From assembly GCA_038734945.1 (NCBI GenBank), contig JAVYOA010000009.1, positions 434,001 through 498,000 on the forward strand: DNA of 64,000 bases, read 5' to 3'. The notes under the pieces were generated by a model. It was not told where the DNA came from, made no database searches, and saw nothing but the letters and a program-made list of their open reading frames with translations. The translations under genes were made by a program, and so were the position numbers. Position 1 is the stretch's first letter, and the number at the start of each line of letters is the position of its first letter. This stretch comes from Fervidicoccaceae archaeon (GTDB taxonomy: Archaea > Thermoproteota > Thermoprotei_A > Sulfolobales > Fervidicoccaceae). This document shows, piece by piece, positions 44,340-53,004 of the stretch.

Positions 44340-45686
44340 TTGAAAGAATCAAAGGAAAAGGAAATCCTGAGAGGAAACATTGATAGAATTCTCCTATCCA
44401 TGGCAATTCCTCTAATGATTGCCGATCTCTCTCAAGTTCTATATAATGTTGCCGACACTCTCTGGCTAAGCTGGTTGGGTCCAGCACAGGTCGCTGCCCC
44501 GACTGTATCATGGCCTCCAATCTATGTGCTTCTCTCTTTTGGAAATGGGGTTATCTCAGTGGGCTATGCGAATATATCAAAGGCTTGGGGAAGGGGGGAT
44601 TTTGAGGAGGGAAAGAAAAGAGCAGGAGCTCTCTTAACTTTTTCATTCCTCTTCTCTCTGCTAGTGTCAGGCATCTCTCTCGCTTTTAGCAATGATATCC
44701 TGAGAGCCATGGGAGTTCCCCAAGACGTCTTTTCCTTTGCCTCAATTTATTTCCGAATAATGCTCATTACCACACCTCTAGCCTATATAACAATAGCCTT
44801 CTCAGTTATCACCTCATCAGTTGGAGATGCGTATATATCAATGAGAGTTTCCCTTCTCTCTTCCATCTTGAATGTTGTTCTCGATCCTTTCCTCATATTT
44901 GGATTGCTTGGCTTTCCAAAACTAGGTGTTGAGGGAGCAGCCCTAGCCACACTTATAGCAAATGCAACAAGCGCAGGATATAGCCTATTTTTTCTATTTA
45001 ATAAATACGAAAAAATGCATCTTTCTCTATCACATTTGAAATTGTCCTATGAGTGGTTCAAAGAAGCTATAAAGATTGGCTTTCCACTGGGAATTCACAG
45101 ATCCTCCAATTCGCTCGGTCAAACTGTGCTTGTATCCTTTATCTCGATTTATGGCTCAGGGGCTCTTGCCGCTTATGGCATCAGCATGAGGCTAATAGAT
45201 CTCGTACAAACCTATACTTCTGGAATGGGTAAATCAACAGCAGTAGTGGTTGGAATGAACTGGGGGAGTGGAAACAGGGAAAGAGTCCACAAGGCATCAA
45301 TCTCCTCGATCAAGCTAATGTTTATTACACTTATGATTTTAGGGGCATTTCTGGGAATTTTTAGTAAAGAGCTAATAGAAATTTTCTCCAAAGATATGGA
45401 AGTGATTTCTCTAGGATCTTCTCTCCTTCTCTATTCAGCATTTTCTCTTCCTTTCTTCGGCATTTTCTATTCAACTTATGGAATCTCCAATGGAATTGGT
45501 AATACCTATTTCTTCGGCATTCTCTCCATCCTAAGAACATGGGTATTCAGAATCGGCATTATTGCTATACTAATTGCTATATATAGCATTCCTATTAATG
45601 TTATATGGATGATATTAGCATTAAGCAATGTTCTTTCTGGCATACTAGGACTGATGTGGGTTAAAAAGCAGCTCCAAAATAAATAG
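44340..45686 (+). CDS. MATE-family efflux transporter
   Basis: Twelve-helix exporter, probably sodium- or proton-coupled, for drugs or metabolites. Two homologous halves start with IPLMIADLSQVLYNVADTLW and IGFPLGIHRSSNSLGQTVLV; VLDPFLIFGLLGFPKLGVEGAALAT is the usual motif region around helix 6. About 449 aa. TTG 44340 has a GGTGG site 7 nt upstream; TTG 44334 is too near it. The divergent RHH gene is its likely regulator. Confidence 0.92.
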   Translation: MKESKEKEILRGNIDRILLSMAIPLMIADLSQVLYNVADTLWLSWLGPAQVAAPTVSWPPIYVLLSFGNGVISVGYANISKAWGRGDFEEGKKRAGALLTFSFLFSLLVSGISLAFSNDILRAMGVPQDVFSFASIYFRIMLITTPLAYITIAFSVITSSVGDAYISMRVSLLSSILNVVLDPFLIFGLLGFPKLGVEGAALATLIANATSAGYSLFFLFNKYEKMHLSLSHLKLSYEWFKEAIKIGFPLGIHRSSNSLGQTVLVSFISIYGSGALAAYGISMRLIDLVQTYTSGMGKSTAVVVGMNWGSGNRERVHKASISSIKLMFITLMILGAFLGIFSKELIEIFSKDMEVISLGSSLLLYSAFSLPFFGIFYSTYGISNGIGNTYFFGILSILRTWVFRIGIIAILIAIYSIPINVIWMILALSNVLSGILGLMWVKKQLQNK

Positions 45687-46024
45687 AACTGCATATTGAT
45701 GTTTATTATTATGGGAGAGGAAAGCATTATATGAAGAAGCCAGTAAAATTCCCAGTGTTAGACTACTTCAAATTCAGGATGAGCAATTATTAATTTGATG
45801 TTATTGGGATGTCTGGAGGTTAGAGAAGAGTACCCGAAAGCAAAATAAAAAAGAAAAATCTTCTTTGGCTGACCTCCTCTTCACGATCTAACTCTTACCG
45901 AAAAGATTAAAATGATAACCACAATTGGGAACTTTGCCTGTGCCCAGGGCAGGTTAGTGTGTAAACATGCTTGTTCTCGAAAAACAACCGGAAGGCATTG
46001 AAAAGTTCGTGGAAAAGGTCTATT

Positions 46025-46099
46025 GACCCCAGCCAAGGGGGTCTGGAGCAACAAACCTCAACTTCTGTAGGATTCTGAACCACTTCATGAAAGGGGTTC
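46025..46099 (+). other. Two tandem hairpins
   Basis: GACCCC (46025-46030) pairs with GGGGTC (46038-46043), and GAACC-a-CTT (46077-46085) pairs with AAG-g-GGTTC (46091-46099). Both stems are GC-rich compared with the surroundings. They may belong to a structured RNA, such as the end of a TnpB-associated transcript. Confidence 0.4.
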
Positions 46100-46569
46100 T
46101 TTCCCCAAGTATTTTTGCTTAATTGCGCTAATTGGAAAAGCAATAACGTCAGATGATGAACAGCAAAAACTATTGGAGAAAAATATATTTAGAAAGCTTT
46201 TTCAACAATTCCCTCTCTTCTTCTTTAATGATCTTTTCCCCTCAATCTAATTCAATAGCTCTATTTCAATTTTCACAAAATCATCAAAGACATCTTTTTT
46301 TCCTTTTCATCCGCCTTTTATCCTTACAAACAATTCCTATTTTTCTTACATGTAAAACAATTTTTGTCGTCTTTTTTTATATTAGAAAACAGAGTTTATT
46401 GGCCATTTCGACATTTTTGTTAAAATGAGAATATAATGGAATAAATGACGCCCAGACTCACTGGAGAAGCACATAGAGTAAAGAAATGCATGATCAACAT
46501 TTCTACAAACATGAAAAGGCAAGAACCTATTCCCAGCCTCAATGTTATATGCTTTTGAGTAATACTTTC

Positions 46570-46620
46570 AAGCTCGGGGATGGGCTGACCCAGCTGAACT
46601 GGGGATGTAGCCCTAAGCTT
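46570..46620 (+). other. Three-tier stem-loop candidate RNA
   Basis: Stems AAGCT/AGCTT (outer), GGGCT/AGCCC (middle) and CCCAG/CTGGG (inner) enclose a CTGAA loop; the inner junction has GA on one side and GATGT on the other, which recalls but does not match a kink-turn. A T6 run follows at about 46635. It may be a structured RNA with terminator. No box H/ACA tail was seen. Confidence 0.35.
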
Positions 46621-46770
46621 CTCCAGAACCTTCTTTTTTAGTATTGTGAGGAGGTCAGTTTTAGGGAGAGAAGTAACTCAATTAACCTCTATTCTCAGAG
46701 AACGGAAAGGAAGAATGCCATGGAATCCTCAGCAGAATTAAAAAAAGATGATTGATTTAAATGCAAAGTT

Positions 46771-46950
46771 TCATTTTTTGCTCTTCTTCAGCTTCTCAAA
46801 TTCAGCCTTACTGAGAATGCGATAAATTGTTATTCCTGTCTCCGGACTCTTGCCCTTCACTGCTGGTCTTCCATTCTTCAATGTGACAATTTCTGGATTC
46901 AGCAACTTTACCTTCTTCTTTGCCTTTACGTCGAATGCCTCAAATTCCAT
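46771..46950 (-). CDS. 59-residue DUF5679-like miniprotein without cysteines
   Basis: A short frame on the minus strand runs from ATG 46950 to TGA 46771. It contains VTLKNGRPAVKGKSPETGI followed by TIYRIL, matching the DUF5679 pattern VTLKNGRPAxxGxCPxCGTxxxRI, but the two CxxC metal-binding pairs of that family are missing. The N-terminus MEFEAFDVKAKKKVKLL and the C-terminus KKSKK are basic. A GGGAGAA site and an ATATATATA promoter lie upstream. Likely a small nucleic-acid-binding protein; role unknown. Confidence 0.75.
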   Translation of the reverse strand: MEFEAFDVKAKKKVKLLNPEIVTLKNGRPAVKGKSPETGITIYRILSKAEFEKLKKSKK

Positions 46951-47049
46951 TTATGTTCTCCCGGTATTTTAATATAACCATTTCATATATATATTTAATG
47001 TTTTTACCGAACAATAAATACATGTTTTATAATTAAGAAAAACATATAA

Positions 47050-47676
47050 TTATAATATGGAAAATAAACAAATAATTGTTATTACTATAAAATCATATAT
47101 ACTTATTCTTAATTTTTTAGTCCAGCTTTTCTTTCTATGTGGATATTTAAAATGTATGGCTTCAGCCAAATATGTTGAAGCGTTGAAAGAAAAAACAATT
47201 ATTGGAATTGGAACGGACCTTGCTAGCGAGAAGAATCGACTTATTCCTCTTCCTCTTATTGCATCATACGCTTCAGAGGATATTTCCTGGAGGTACTGCA
47301 CAAGTCTCAATACAATTGGAATGGCATATCCAGCGATGGGTGGGATTCCTATTTTTCTTAGAATCAGGGGAATATCGCTTGGTTCAATCAGAGCGAAAGA
47401 AGTCACAGCACCGGCTCCCACCAAAGTTATTGAGATAGATGTAAACAGAGCATTTTTCCATCCTTGGAACACAAGTCCAAATAGGAAAGATGGTATAAAC
47501 AGCATCAAGTAGAGCTTATATAGACTTTTTATTTTTCCAGTTATTAGTGATAGAAAAGCAACAGATAGCAGAGCCTGAACAATTTTTCCATAATATAGCA
47601 TTCCAAAAACCCAGATGAAAAACAACAGAGCAGTCATCACGTTTATCTTGAACCTCAAGAAAAATCGGGAGCTCAA
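47050..47676 (-). CDS. ecfT: Energy-coupling factor transporter membrane protein EcfT
   Basis: Membrane scaffold that links the ECF ATPases to the substrate-binding S component. About five helices; the two coupling motifs (Ala-Arg-Gly type) appear as EAYDAIRGRGISRF and, in a weaker form, AIHFKYPHRK. 208 aa is short but complete for archaeal EcfT. Start TTG 47676 has GGAGGA 7 nt upstream. It is last in the operon ThiW-EcfA-EcfA-EcfT. Confidence 0.85.
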   Translation of the reverse strand: MSSRFFLRFKINVMTALLFFIWVFGMLYYGKIVQALLSVAFLSLITGKIKSLYKLYLMLFIPSFLFGLVFQGWKNALFTSISITLVGAGAVTSFALIEPSDIPLILRKIGIPPIAGYAIPIVLRLVQYLQEISSEAYDAIRGRGISRFFSLARSVPIPIIVFSFNASTYLAEAIHFKYPHRKKSWTKKLRISIYDFIVITIICLFSIL

Positions 47677-47691
47677 TTGCTATTCCTCCTG

Positions 47692-48336
47692 CTACCTCTT
47701 TCGTAGCACAGCAGCTTCTGTTAGTGGAAAGTTCAATTTCAATAAATGTCCTCTCATGATTACGTTCTGAGGAGTATCATCCGCAATTATTCTTCCATCT
47801 TTCAGCAAAATGAAGCGATTAGCAATTTCCTGTGAAAATTCTATATCGTGACTCGCTATAACAATAGTTGAGCTTAGCTTCTGAAGCAAAAAAGCTATCA
47901 TTTTTTTCTCTCTATTTCCAAGTCCAGTGGTAGGCTCATCAAGCAGGACTGCGTCTGGATTCCAAAGTGAAGCAACCATGATGGAAATGAGTCTTGCTTG
48001 ACCCATAGAAAGCAAAAAAGGAGATTTCTCGAGAATATTCTCCATCTTCAGTGATTTTAGAATGTCCATGGCCTCCCCGCGTCCTGGTAAAGAGCTAAGC
48101 TCCTTTTCCACCGTTTCATTGAAAAAGGACAAATATGGATTCTGCCAAGAAGCACCAATTTTCTCAGGTCTCACTACCTTCCCTGTATAGCCTTTTAGAG
48201 AGCCGAACATTATTCTGAGAAGGGTTGTTTTTCCTGATCCGTTTGGACCAATCAATGCTACCTTTTCTCCTCTTTCTATCCTAAGATCTATATCGTAAAG
48301 CCTGTCTTTTAGGCTAACTTTCTCAAGCAAGAACAT
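47692..48336 (-). CDS. ecfA: ECF transporter ATPase
   Basis: Walker A GPNGSGKTT, Q-loop SWQNPYL, signature LSMGQARL, Walker B AVLLDEPTTGLG and the switch histidine in ASHDIEF. The signature LSMGQ in place of LSGGQ is shared with the second ATPase here. ATG 48336 follows GAGGAGG by 5 nt. Together with the ATPase at 48497-49162 it should form the heterodimer that drives EcfT. Confidence 0.9.
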   Translation of the reverse strand: MFLLEKVSLKDRLYDIDLRIERGEKVALIGPNGSGKTTLLRIMFGSLKGYTGKVVRPEKIGASWQNPYLSFFNETVEKELSSLPGRGEAMDILKSLKMENILEKSPFLLSMGQARLISIMVASLWNPDAVLLDEPTTGLGNREKKMIAFLLQKLSSTIVIASHDIEFSQEIANRFILLKDGRIIADDTPQNVIMRGHLLKLNFPLTEAAVLRKR

Positions 48337-48496
48337 TGTTTCCTCCTCTGCCTCGAAACTGCATCTTTAACGCACTGCAAATACTCAACATTGTACACTC
48401 AAATACCTTCTTGTTATAAGCTTTCTTAATCTTCTAGAAGGACCAAACTCTCCATTCAAAATAACGGCATAGCTTAAGTTAAATAAATCCATATTT

Positions 48497-49162
48497 TTAG
48501 AAGTTCTCCAGGATCTCTTCCGCTTCAGAAATGGTCCTGACGGGAAAAACTGTTCCATTTTTTAGAAAAATCAGCTTATGATACCAACCCTCAAGGTATT
48601 TTGTACGATGCTCTGCCATTATAATTACTTTAGCACTGATTGTGTTTAAAAAAGATAGGAATTCGTGAACAGCAGCAGGATCTAAATATGCAAGTGGTTC
48701 ATCAAGCATTATTATCTCAGCCCCAATTGCCAGAGCACTTGCTATAGCAACTTTCTGTCTCTCTCCCATTGACAGCTTGGATATCTCTCTGTCCAGCAGA
48801 TGCTCTATTCCAAGCTTCTTTGTTAGGTAGAGCATCTCTGAGCCTATTTTGCCTCTCTCTGTATTTCCTATTTCATAGCAATAAGCCAGCTCCTCTCTCA
48901 CTGTTGGCATCAATATGAAAAGATCGAAAAGTTGTGGAACTAAAACTGCTTTTCCGGAAACCTTTATCTCCCCACTCAATTCACCCTGGTATACTTTTGG
49001 GATTAGACCAGCTATGATTCTGAGCAGAGTTGTCTTCCCGCTGCCTGTTGGTCCTACAACTAAATACTTGCCTTCATTGATTTCAAGGGTGACAGACTTA
49101 AGGGTCCACTCGCTGTCTCCTCTGTATCTGAATGATACGTTATTGAGCTGGATAATACTCAA
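48497..49162 (-). CDS. ecfA: ECF transporter ATPase (second subunit)
   Basis: Walker A GPTGSGKTT, signature LSMGERQKVAIA, Walker B IIMLDEPLAYLDP and switch residue MAEHRTKYL (His). The N-terminus MSIIQLNNVSFRYRGD is typical of ABC ATPases. Start TTG 49162. A 160-bp spacer separates it from the next ATPase gene, so an internal promoter there is possible. Confidence 0.9.
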   Translation of the reverse strand: MSIIQLNNVSFRYRGDSEWTLKSVTLEINEGKYLVVGPTGSGKTTLLRIIAGLIPKVYQGELSGEIKVSGKAVLVPQLFDLFILMPTVREELAYCYEIGNTERGKIGSEMLYLTKKLGIEHLLDREISKLSMGERQKVAIASALAIGAEIIMLDEPLAYLDPAAVHEFLSFLNTISAKVIIMAEHRTKYLEGWYHKLIFLKNGTVFPVRTISEAEEILENF

Positions 49163-49245
49163 TTTCCTCTACCATTCCCGCTAAATTAAACTATTCAGTT
49201 TATTTAGATTAGGAAAGAAGCGAATAAAAAAATGCAATGCAAAAG

Positions 49246-49773
49246 TTATTTGAGAACTCCTGCTCCTCTCAAAATTTTTATAGCTGCAAATCCAATGGTA
49301 GTCCCAATTCCTGTGCTGAGGATCCATATTATCCATATGGGAACTAATGATGATATCCAAGCATTGTACTTTCCAACAATAGGTGCAACAAGGTAGAGGG
49401 ATAGGAGAAATCCAATCACTGCCGTTCCTATGGGTTCTAGAAATGCAGCATACTCAGTTTTCTTTTTTGCCTTCCTCAAAATGAGAGCTCCTATTCCCAC
49501 CAGCAGTCCTCCCGGGATTCCACCTGGGTAAGCAAAAACTGTCCCTATTCCCAAAATAATCCTAACTGTTCCCACAAGTATAGCAATTGCGGAGGCCCAC
49601 AGGGGACCAAGGATCACCCCACTTATTACGTTGGTCATGTGTTGCCAAGGAGATGCTCTTGTGGGACCTATCGGTATATTTATTGGAGAAAGAGCAACAT
49701 CTATTGCAGAGAGCATTAGAGCCAAGGCCAGTTTGCGCTCAAAGCTCCATTCAACTAATGAAAAGTCTCTCAT
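49246..49773 (-). CDS. thiW: ThiW-type substrate component of the ECF transporter
   Basis: S component thought to bind the thiazole precursor of thiamine. Typical ThiW stretch: SPINIPIGPTRASPWQHMTN, followed by VISGVILGPLWASAIAILVG and GIGTVFAYPGGIPGGLLVGIG. Six predicted helices, 175 aa. ATG 49773 is preceded by GGTGA. It is the first gene of the transporter operon, so uptake specificity is probably a thiamine precursor. No thiamine riboswitch was found upstream. Confidence 0.88.
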   Translation of the reverse strand: MRDFSLVEWSFERKLALALMLSAIDVALSPINIPIGPTRASPWQHMTNVISGVILGPLWASAIAILVGTVRIILGIGTVFAYPGGIPGGLLVGIGALILRKAKKKTEYAAFLEPIGTAVIGFLLSLYLVAPIVGKYNAWISSLVPIWIIWILSTGIGTTIGFAAIKILRGAGVLK

Positions 49774-49930
49774 AACATCACCATTAATACTAATTTATTA
49801 TTACCATTATAATATATTTGATATATATAATGTGGAAATAGCTCTGGATTTTATATTTCCAAAAGTCTTTGAACATGCATTGACTTTATATTTTTCATTT
49901 TCAAAAGCTGATTAAGCCGGTGATCTTGCT

Positions 49931-51277
49931 ATGAAAATAGTAGTAGTAGGAGGAGGAGCCGCTGGAGCTTCTGCTGCTTCAAGGGCAAAAAAGCTCAATC
50001 CTGAAGCCGAAGTTTATCTGATAGAAAAAAGCGATATGATAACGCATGGTCCATGCGGAATTCCCTATTATGTTGAAGGCATAGTAAAAAGAAAGGAGGA
50101 TCTAATTACCTATACTCACGACGAATTCGAAAGAGAGAGAGGTATAAGAGTCCTCATAAAGAGTGAAGTTGTGGAAATTGATGCTGATAGAAAAATCTTG
50201 ACTGTAAAAAAAGAAAGTGGGGGAAGTGAGAAGCTATCGTGGGACAAATTGATTCTGGCAACCGGAGCGATCCCCTCCATTATACCTGTTCCAGGTACAG
50301 ATCTGGAAAATGTTCTAACAGTGAGGCATCCCGCTGAAGCTTCAGAGCTGAAATTGGCAATCGAAAAGGGAAAGGAAATAGTTATTGTTGGAGGTGGATA
50401 TATAGGAATAGAAATGGCTGAAGCTATTACAGCTTTGGGAAAGAAAGTAACTTTGCTTGAAATGACCAAACAGCTCTTGCCAGGAAGCATTGATGTTGAA
50501 ATGTCGAAGATTATTGAAGAAGAAGCAACCAAAAGGGGAATCAAGGTCGTGAAAGGAGCAAGAGTAGTTGAGCTCAGAGGGAGCAAGAGCGTAGAGAGGG
50601 TAATTACGGAAAATGGAGAGTATAATGCAGATACTGTTATTTTGGCAACGGGAATAAAGCCCAACATAGCACTAGCAAAGGATATTGGAGTGAAAATAGG
50701 CAAGACTGGGGCTGTTGAGACAAACGAGTACATGGAAACAAGCGTGGAAAATGTCTATGCTGCCGGGGACTTGGTTGAGAAGTTTCATAGAATTAAAAGA
50801 GAGAAAGTGTGGATCCCCCTGGCTCCTTCTGCAAATAAGGAGGGACAGGTTGCTGGAGCGAATGCTGCCCTGGGAAGAAAAATAGCTTTTCCTGGGATTG
50901 TTGGAACTTCGATAACTAAACTCTTTGAACTATATATTGGAAGGACAGGGTTGCTTGCTGAGGAGGCAGAAAAATACGGCTTTAAACCAATTTCAAAAGC
51001 TGTAAAAGTTAGAACCTCGGCGCACTACTATCCAAGAGGAGGCCAAGTTTTCGTAAAGCTCATTGCTGATGAAAAGAGCCATAGGGTGTTAGGCGCACAA
51101 ATAGTAGGATATGATAGTGCTGTAGCAGGTTATTTAGATGCCGTTAGTATAGCGGTTGAGCGTGAGATGACTTTGGAAGAGCTCTATTTCTCCGACCTGG
51201 GATACATGCCAGCTGTCGCACCAGTGTGGCATCCTCTCGTAGTTGCTGCCAGAGTTCTGCTTGGAGGGTTACTCTGA
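49931..51277 (+). CDS. CoA-disulfide reductase-like FAD/NAD(P)H oxidoreductase
   Basis: Flavoprotein of the single-cysteine disulfide reductase group (CoA-disulfide reductase, NADH oxidase, NSR). FAD motif VVVGGGAAGASAASRA, the redox Cys42 in THGPCGIPYYVEG, NAD(P)H motif IVIVGGGYIGIEMAEA, second FAD motif NVYAAGDLVE, and dimer domain with SAHYYPRGG. 448 aa is standard. ATG 49931 follows GGTGA by 7 nt. It could regenerate CoA or reduce polysulfide or oxygen; the exact reaction cannot be chosen from sequence. Confidence 0.9.
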   Translation: MKIVVVGGGAAGASAASRAKKLNPEAEVYLIEKSDMITHGPCGIPYYVEGIVKRKEDLITYTHDEFERERGIRVLIKSEVVEIDADRKILTVKKESGGSEKLSWDKLILATGAIPSIIPVPGTDLENVLTVRHPAEASELKLAIEKGKEIVIVGGGYIGIEMAEAITALGKKVTLLEMTKQLLPGSIDVEMSKIIEEEATKRGIKVVKGARVVELRGSKSVERVITENGEYNADTVILATGIKPNIALAKDIGVKIGKTGAVETNEYMETSVENVYAAGDLVEKFHRIKREKVWIPLAPSANKEGQVAGANAALGRKIAFPGIVGTSITKLFELYIGRTGLLAEEAEKYGFKPISKAVKVRTSAHYYPRGGQVFVKLIADEKSHRVLGAQIVGYDSAVAGYLDAVSIAVEREMTLEELYFSDLGYMPAVAPVWHPLVVAARVLLGGLL

Positions 51278-51398
51278 GTAACGTTTATACCTTTAACTTT
51301 TCCATTTTTTATTCCTTGATCATTATAGATGCTATAGTAAAATTTAAATATAATTAAAAAAATATTATTATTCGAAAAAATTCAAACGGTGGTAAAAA

Positions 51399-51788
51399 AT
51401 AGCAGCAAGTGGAGTCGAATTAAAGCTTCCCAGCGGAAAGGAACTCACTCTGTATGACTTGGTGAAATTCTGCTATAATTTCTCCGAAACAGATTTGGAA
51501 ATACTCTTTAGATTGCTGAACAAGAGGATGACGCTTGATGATCTGAGCGAGGAATTGGGTCTTAGCAAGGCAACAGTGAGCAGAGGTCTAAATAATTTGC
51601 TCGGCCTGGGATTTATAATAAGAACTCGTGAGCTCAGTACCAAGAACATTGGAAGGCCAAGATATACTTACTACACTAGCAAGGAAATCATCGAATCGAG
51701 GTTGATGAAGGACATAGAAAAATGTGCTAATGTGATAAAGGAATTTATTTCTCTCATGCTCGAGAAAAAGACAGGCCTACAATTGTAG
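51399..51788 (+). CDS. Winged-helix transcriptional regulator with probable ATA start
   Basis: Helix-turn-helix MTLDDLSEELGLSKATVSRG and wing FIIRTRELSTKNIGRPRYTY, then a C-terminal helix. The TrmB/MarR-like crenarchaeal family has an N-terminal lead such as VELKLPSGKELTLYDLVKF, which is encoded here but lies upstream of the first canonical codon (TTG 51459). The frame opens after a TAA at 51393; an ATA at 51399 is 6 nt after GGTGG (51388-51392). A non-canonical start is therefore proposed. Target genes unknown. Confidence 0.8.
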   Translation: MAASGVELKLPSGKELTLYDLVKFCYNFSETDLEILFRLLNKRMTLDDLSEELGLSKATVSRGLNNLLGLGFIIRTRELSTKNIGRPRYTYYTSKEIIESRLMKDIEKCANVIKEFISLMLEKKTGLQL

Positions 51789-51921
51789 AAGCTTTTCGAA
51801 AGCGGATTCGAGCCAACTGTTAATCTTCAACGCTATTATTTTGGATCAAGCCAGATAAATTAATTAGGAAAGCCACAAAGCTATATAAAGTTGAGTAAGA
51901 CAAAAAAATAGGTGATGTATT

Positions 51922-52446
51922 ATGTCCTCAAGGAGGAAGAGAAGATATTTTTCCGATATATTTGACGAGTTCTTTAGAGAAATTGAGGGAGAATTTGATA
52001 GGCTATTCAGCGAGGATCTCGAGAGAATTGAGAAATTGACAAAGGGGGAGAAGAAGCCTCTCATTTACGGCTTCAGGGTAACGATCGGTCCTGATGGTGT
52101 TCCTCATTTTGAAGAATTCGGGAATGTGAAGAGAGCTGGTATGAGACCTAAGATAACAGAAGAAAGAGAGCCTCTTGTCGATGTATTCGAGAGTGGAAAC
52201 ACATTGACAATAGTTGCTGAGCTTCCTGGGGTAGAAAAGGATAAAATTGATGTGAAAGTTCATGAAGGAAAACTGATAATAAGAGCTAGCAACGGAGAAA
52301 GAAAGTACTATAAGGAAATAGAGCTTCCTAAGAAAGTTAAGAAAGAAAGTGCCAAGGCCCAGTATAGAAATGGAGTCCTCGAAGTAAAGTTCGAGCTAGA
52401 GGAAACAGGAGAAAAGGAAGAGGGAGAGAGAATAAAGGTGGAATAA
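51922..52446 (+). CDS. hsp20: Small heat shock protein, Hsp20/alpha-crystallin family
   Basis: ATP-independent chaperone that holds unfolded proteins. The alpha-crystallin domain spans PLVDVFESGNTLTIVAELPG to YRNGVLEVKFE near residues 85-160. The N-terminal part (SRRKRRYFSDIFDEFFREIE) is the usual variable oligomerisation arm. The C-terminus is acidic (EETGEKEEGERIKVE) and has no clear IxI motif. GGTGA lies 6 nt before ATG 51922. Convergent with the double-RHH gene. Confidence 0.93.
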   Translation: MSSRRKRRYFSDIFDEFFREIEGEFDRLFSEDLERIEKLTKGEKKPLIYGFRVTIGPDGVPHFEEFGNVKRAGMRPKITEEREPLVDVFESGNTLTIVAELPGVEKDKIDVKVHEGKLIIRASNGERKYYKEIELPKKVKKESAKAQYRNGVLEVKFELEETGEKEEGERIKVE

Positions 52447-52447
52447 A

Positions 52448-52825
52448 TTAAATTTGCCTCCTCATTAAGCTATAAATGACTTCTCTGAGAAGGTCGCTCC
52501 TTGTCGAGTATCCTTTTTTTGCTGTTAATTCATCCAGCTTGTGAAGCGTTGTATTGTCAAGCTTAAATGTTATTGTTCTTTCTGCTTTTATTGGAAGCAG
52601 ATCGCCGTTGGTTTTTTCCACTCTATTTGGCTCATCTACTAATGAAATAATTAGGGCCCTCAAATAATCACTTCTAGAAGAAAAACCACTACTCCTCCAT
52701 GCATTCTCGATCCATTCAAACATATCCTCACTGACCTTGAAGGAAACAATTTTTTTGGTTTTTATTATTATCTCTATGTTTGTTGGTCTCTTACTTCTTT
52801 CCTCGAAGATAGCAGTATCATCCAT
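52448..52825 (-). CDS. Protein with two tandem ribbon-helix-helix domains
   Basis: Two copies of the RHH pattern in one chain: KKIVSFKVSEDMFEWIENAW plus SRSDYLRALI, and ERTITFKLDNTTLHKLDELT plus TRSDLLREVI. A covalently linked RHH pair would act like a ready-made dimer and bind an asymmetric operator. About 125 aa, no other domain. It is convergent with the Hsp20 gene, with 1 bp between stops. Target unknown. Confidence 0.8.
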   Translation of the reverse strand: MDDTAIFEERSKRPTNIEIIIKTKKIVSFKVSEDMFEWIENAWRSSGFSSRSDYLRALIISLVDEPNRVEKTNGDLLPIKAERTITFKLDNTTLHKLDELTAKKGYSTRSDLLREVIYSLMRRQI

Positions 52826-53004
52826 CAATTAGCCGCCCTCAAAAGTTCAGATTCTTGTTCAGGAATTATTTAAGGTTCTGGAATCAATCTCTGTGAATAA
52901 GCTTTTTAACGCTTTATGATTATTTCCTTTAGGAAGGGTAATGGGTACTGAATATAAAAGTTTTATTGTATTTCTTAAGCTAAGCGAGTAATACGGTGTA
53001 TACA

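Larger units (their letters stand above)
45687..46770. other. Gene-poor 1.1-kb region with structured, GC-richer islands
   Basis: No frame here looks like an intact gene: frames of 78 codons (minus, 45907-46143) and 91 codons (plus, 46153-46428) have low-complexity or Cys/Trp/Pro-rich content unlike the neighbours. Two islands stand out, 45930-46105 and 46540-46740. A decayed frame around 45920-45990 encodes GRLVCKHACSRKTTGRH, loosely like part of a TnpB zinc ribbon, and the hairpins that follow resemble 3' ends of IS200/IS605-type elements. The reading is weak; old mobile DNA or an unassigned RNA are both possible. Confidence 0.35.

Noticed and set aside
45960-46010. SRP RNA because of a CCGGAAGG segment
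   Set aside because: The GGAA loop is not followed by the conserved GAGCA side and no long helix surrounds it.
45907-46143. 78-codon minus-strand frame
   Set aside because: Composition unlike neighbours and it runs across hairpins; more likely non-coding.
46153-46428. 91-codon plus-strand frame
   Set aside because: Mostly Phe/Ser/Ile from T-rich DNA, no start signal; probably chance.
46581-46613. Kink-turn of an H/ACA or C/D RNA
   Set aside because: The junction has GA opposite GATGT, not the required tandem GA after a 3-nt bulge, and no ACA tail follows.
49774-49930. Thiamine riboswitch before the ThiW operon
   Set aside because: Neither the CTGAGA nor the ACC-CTGAACC-type conserved parts were found.
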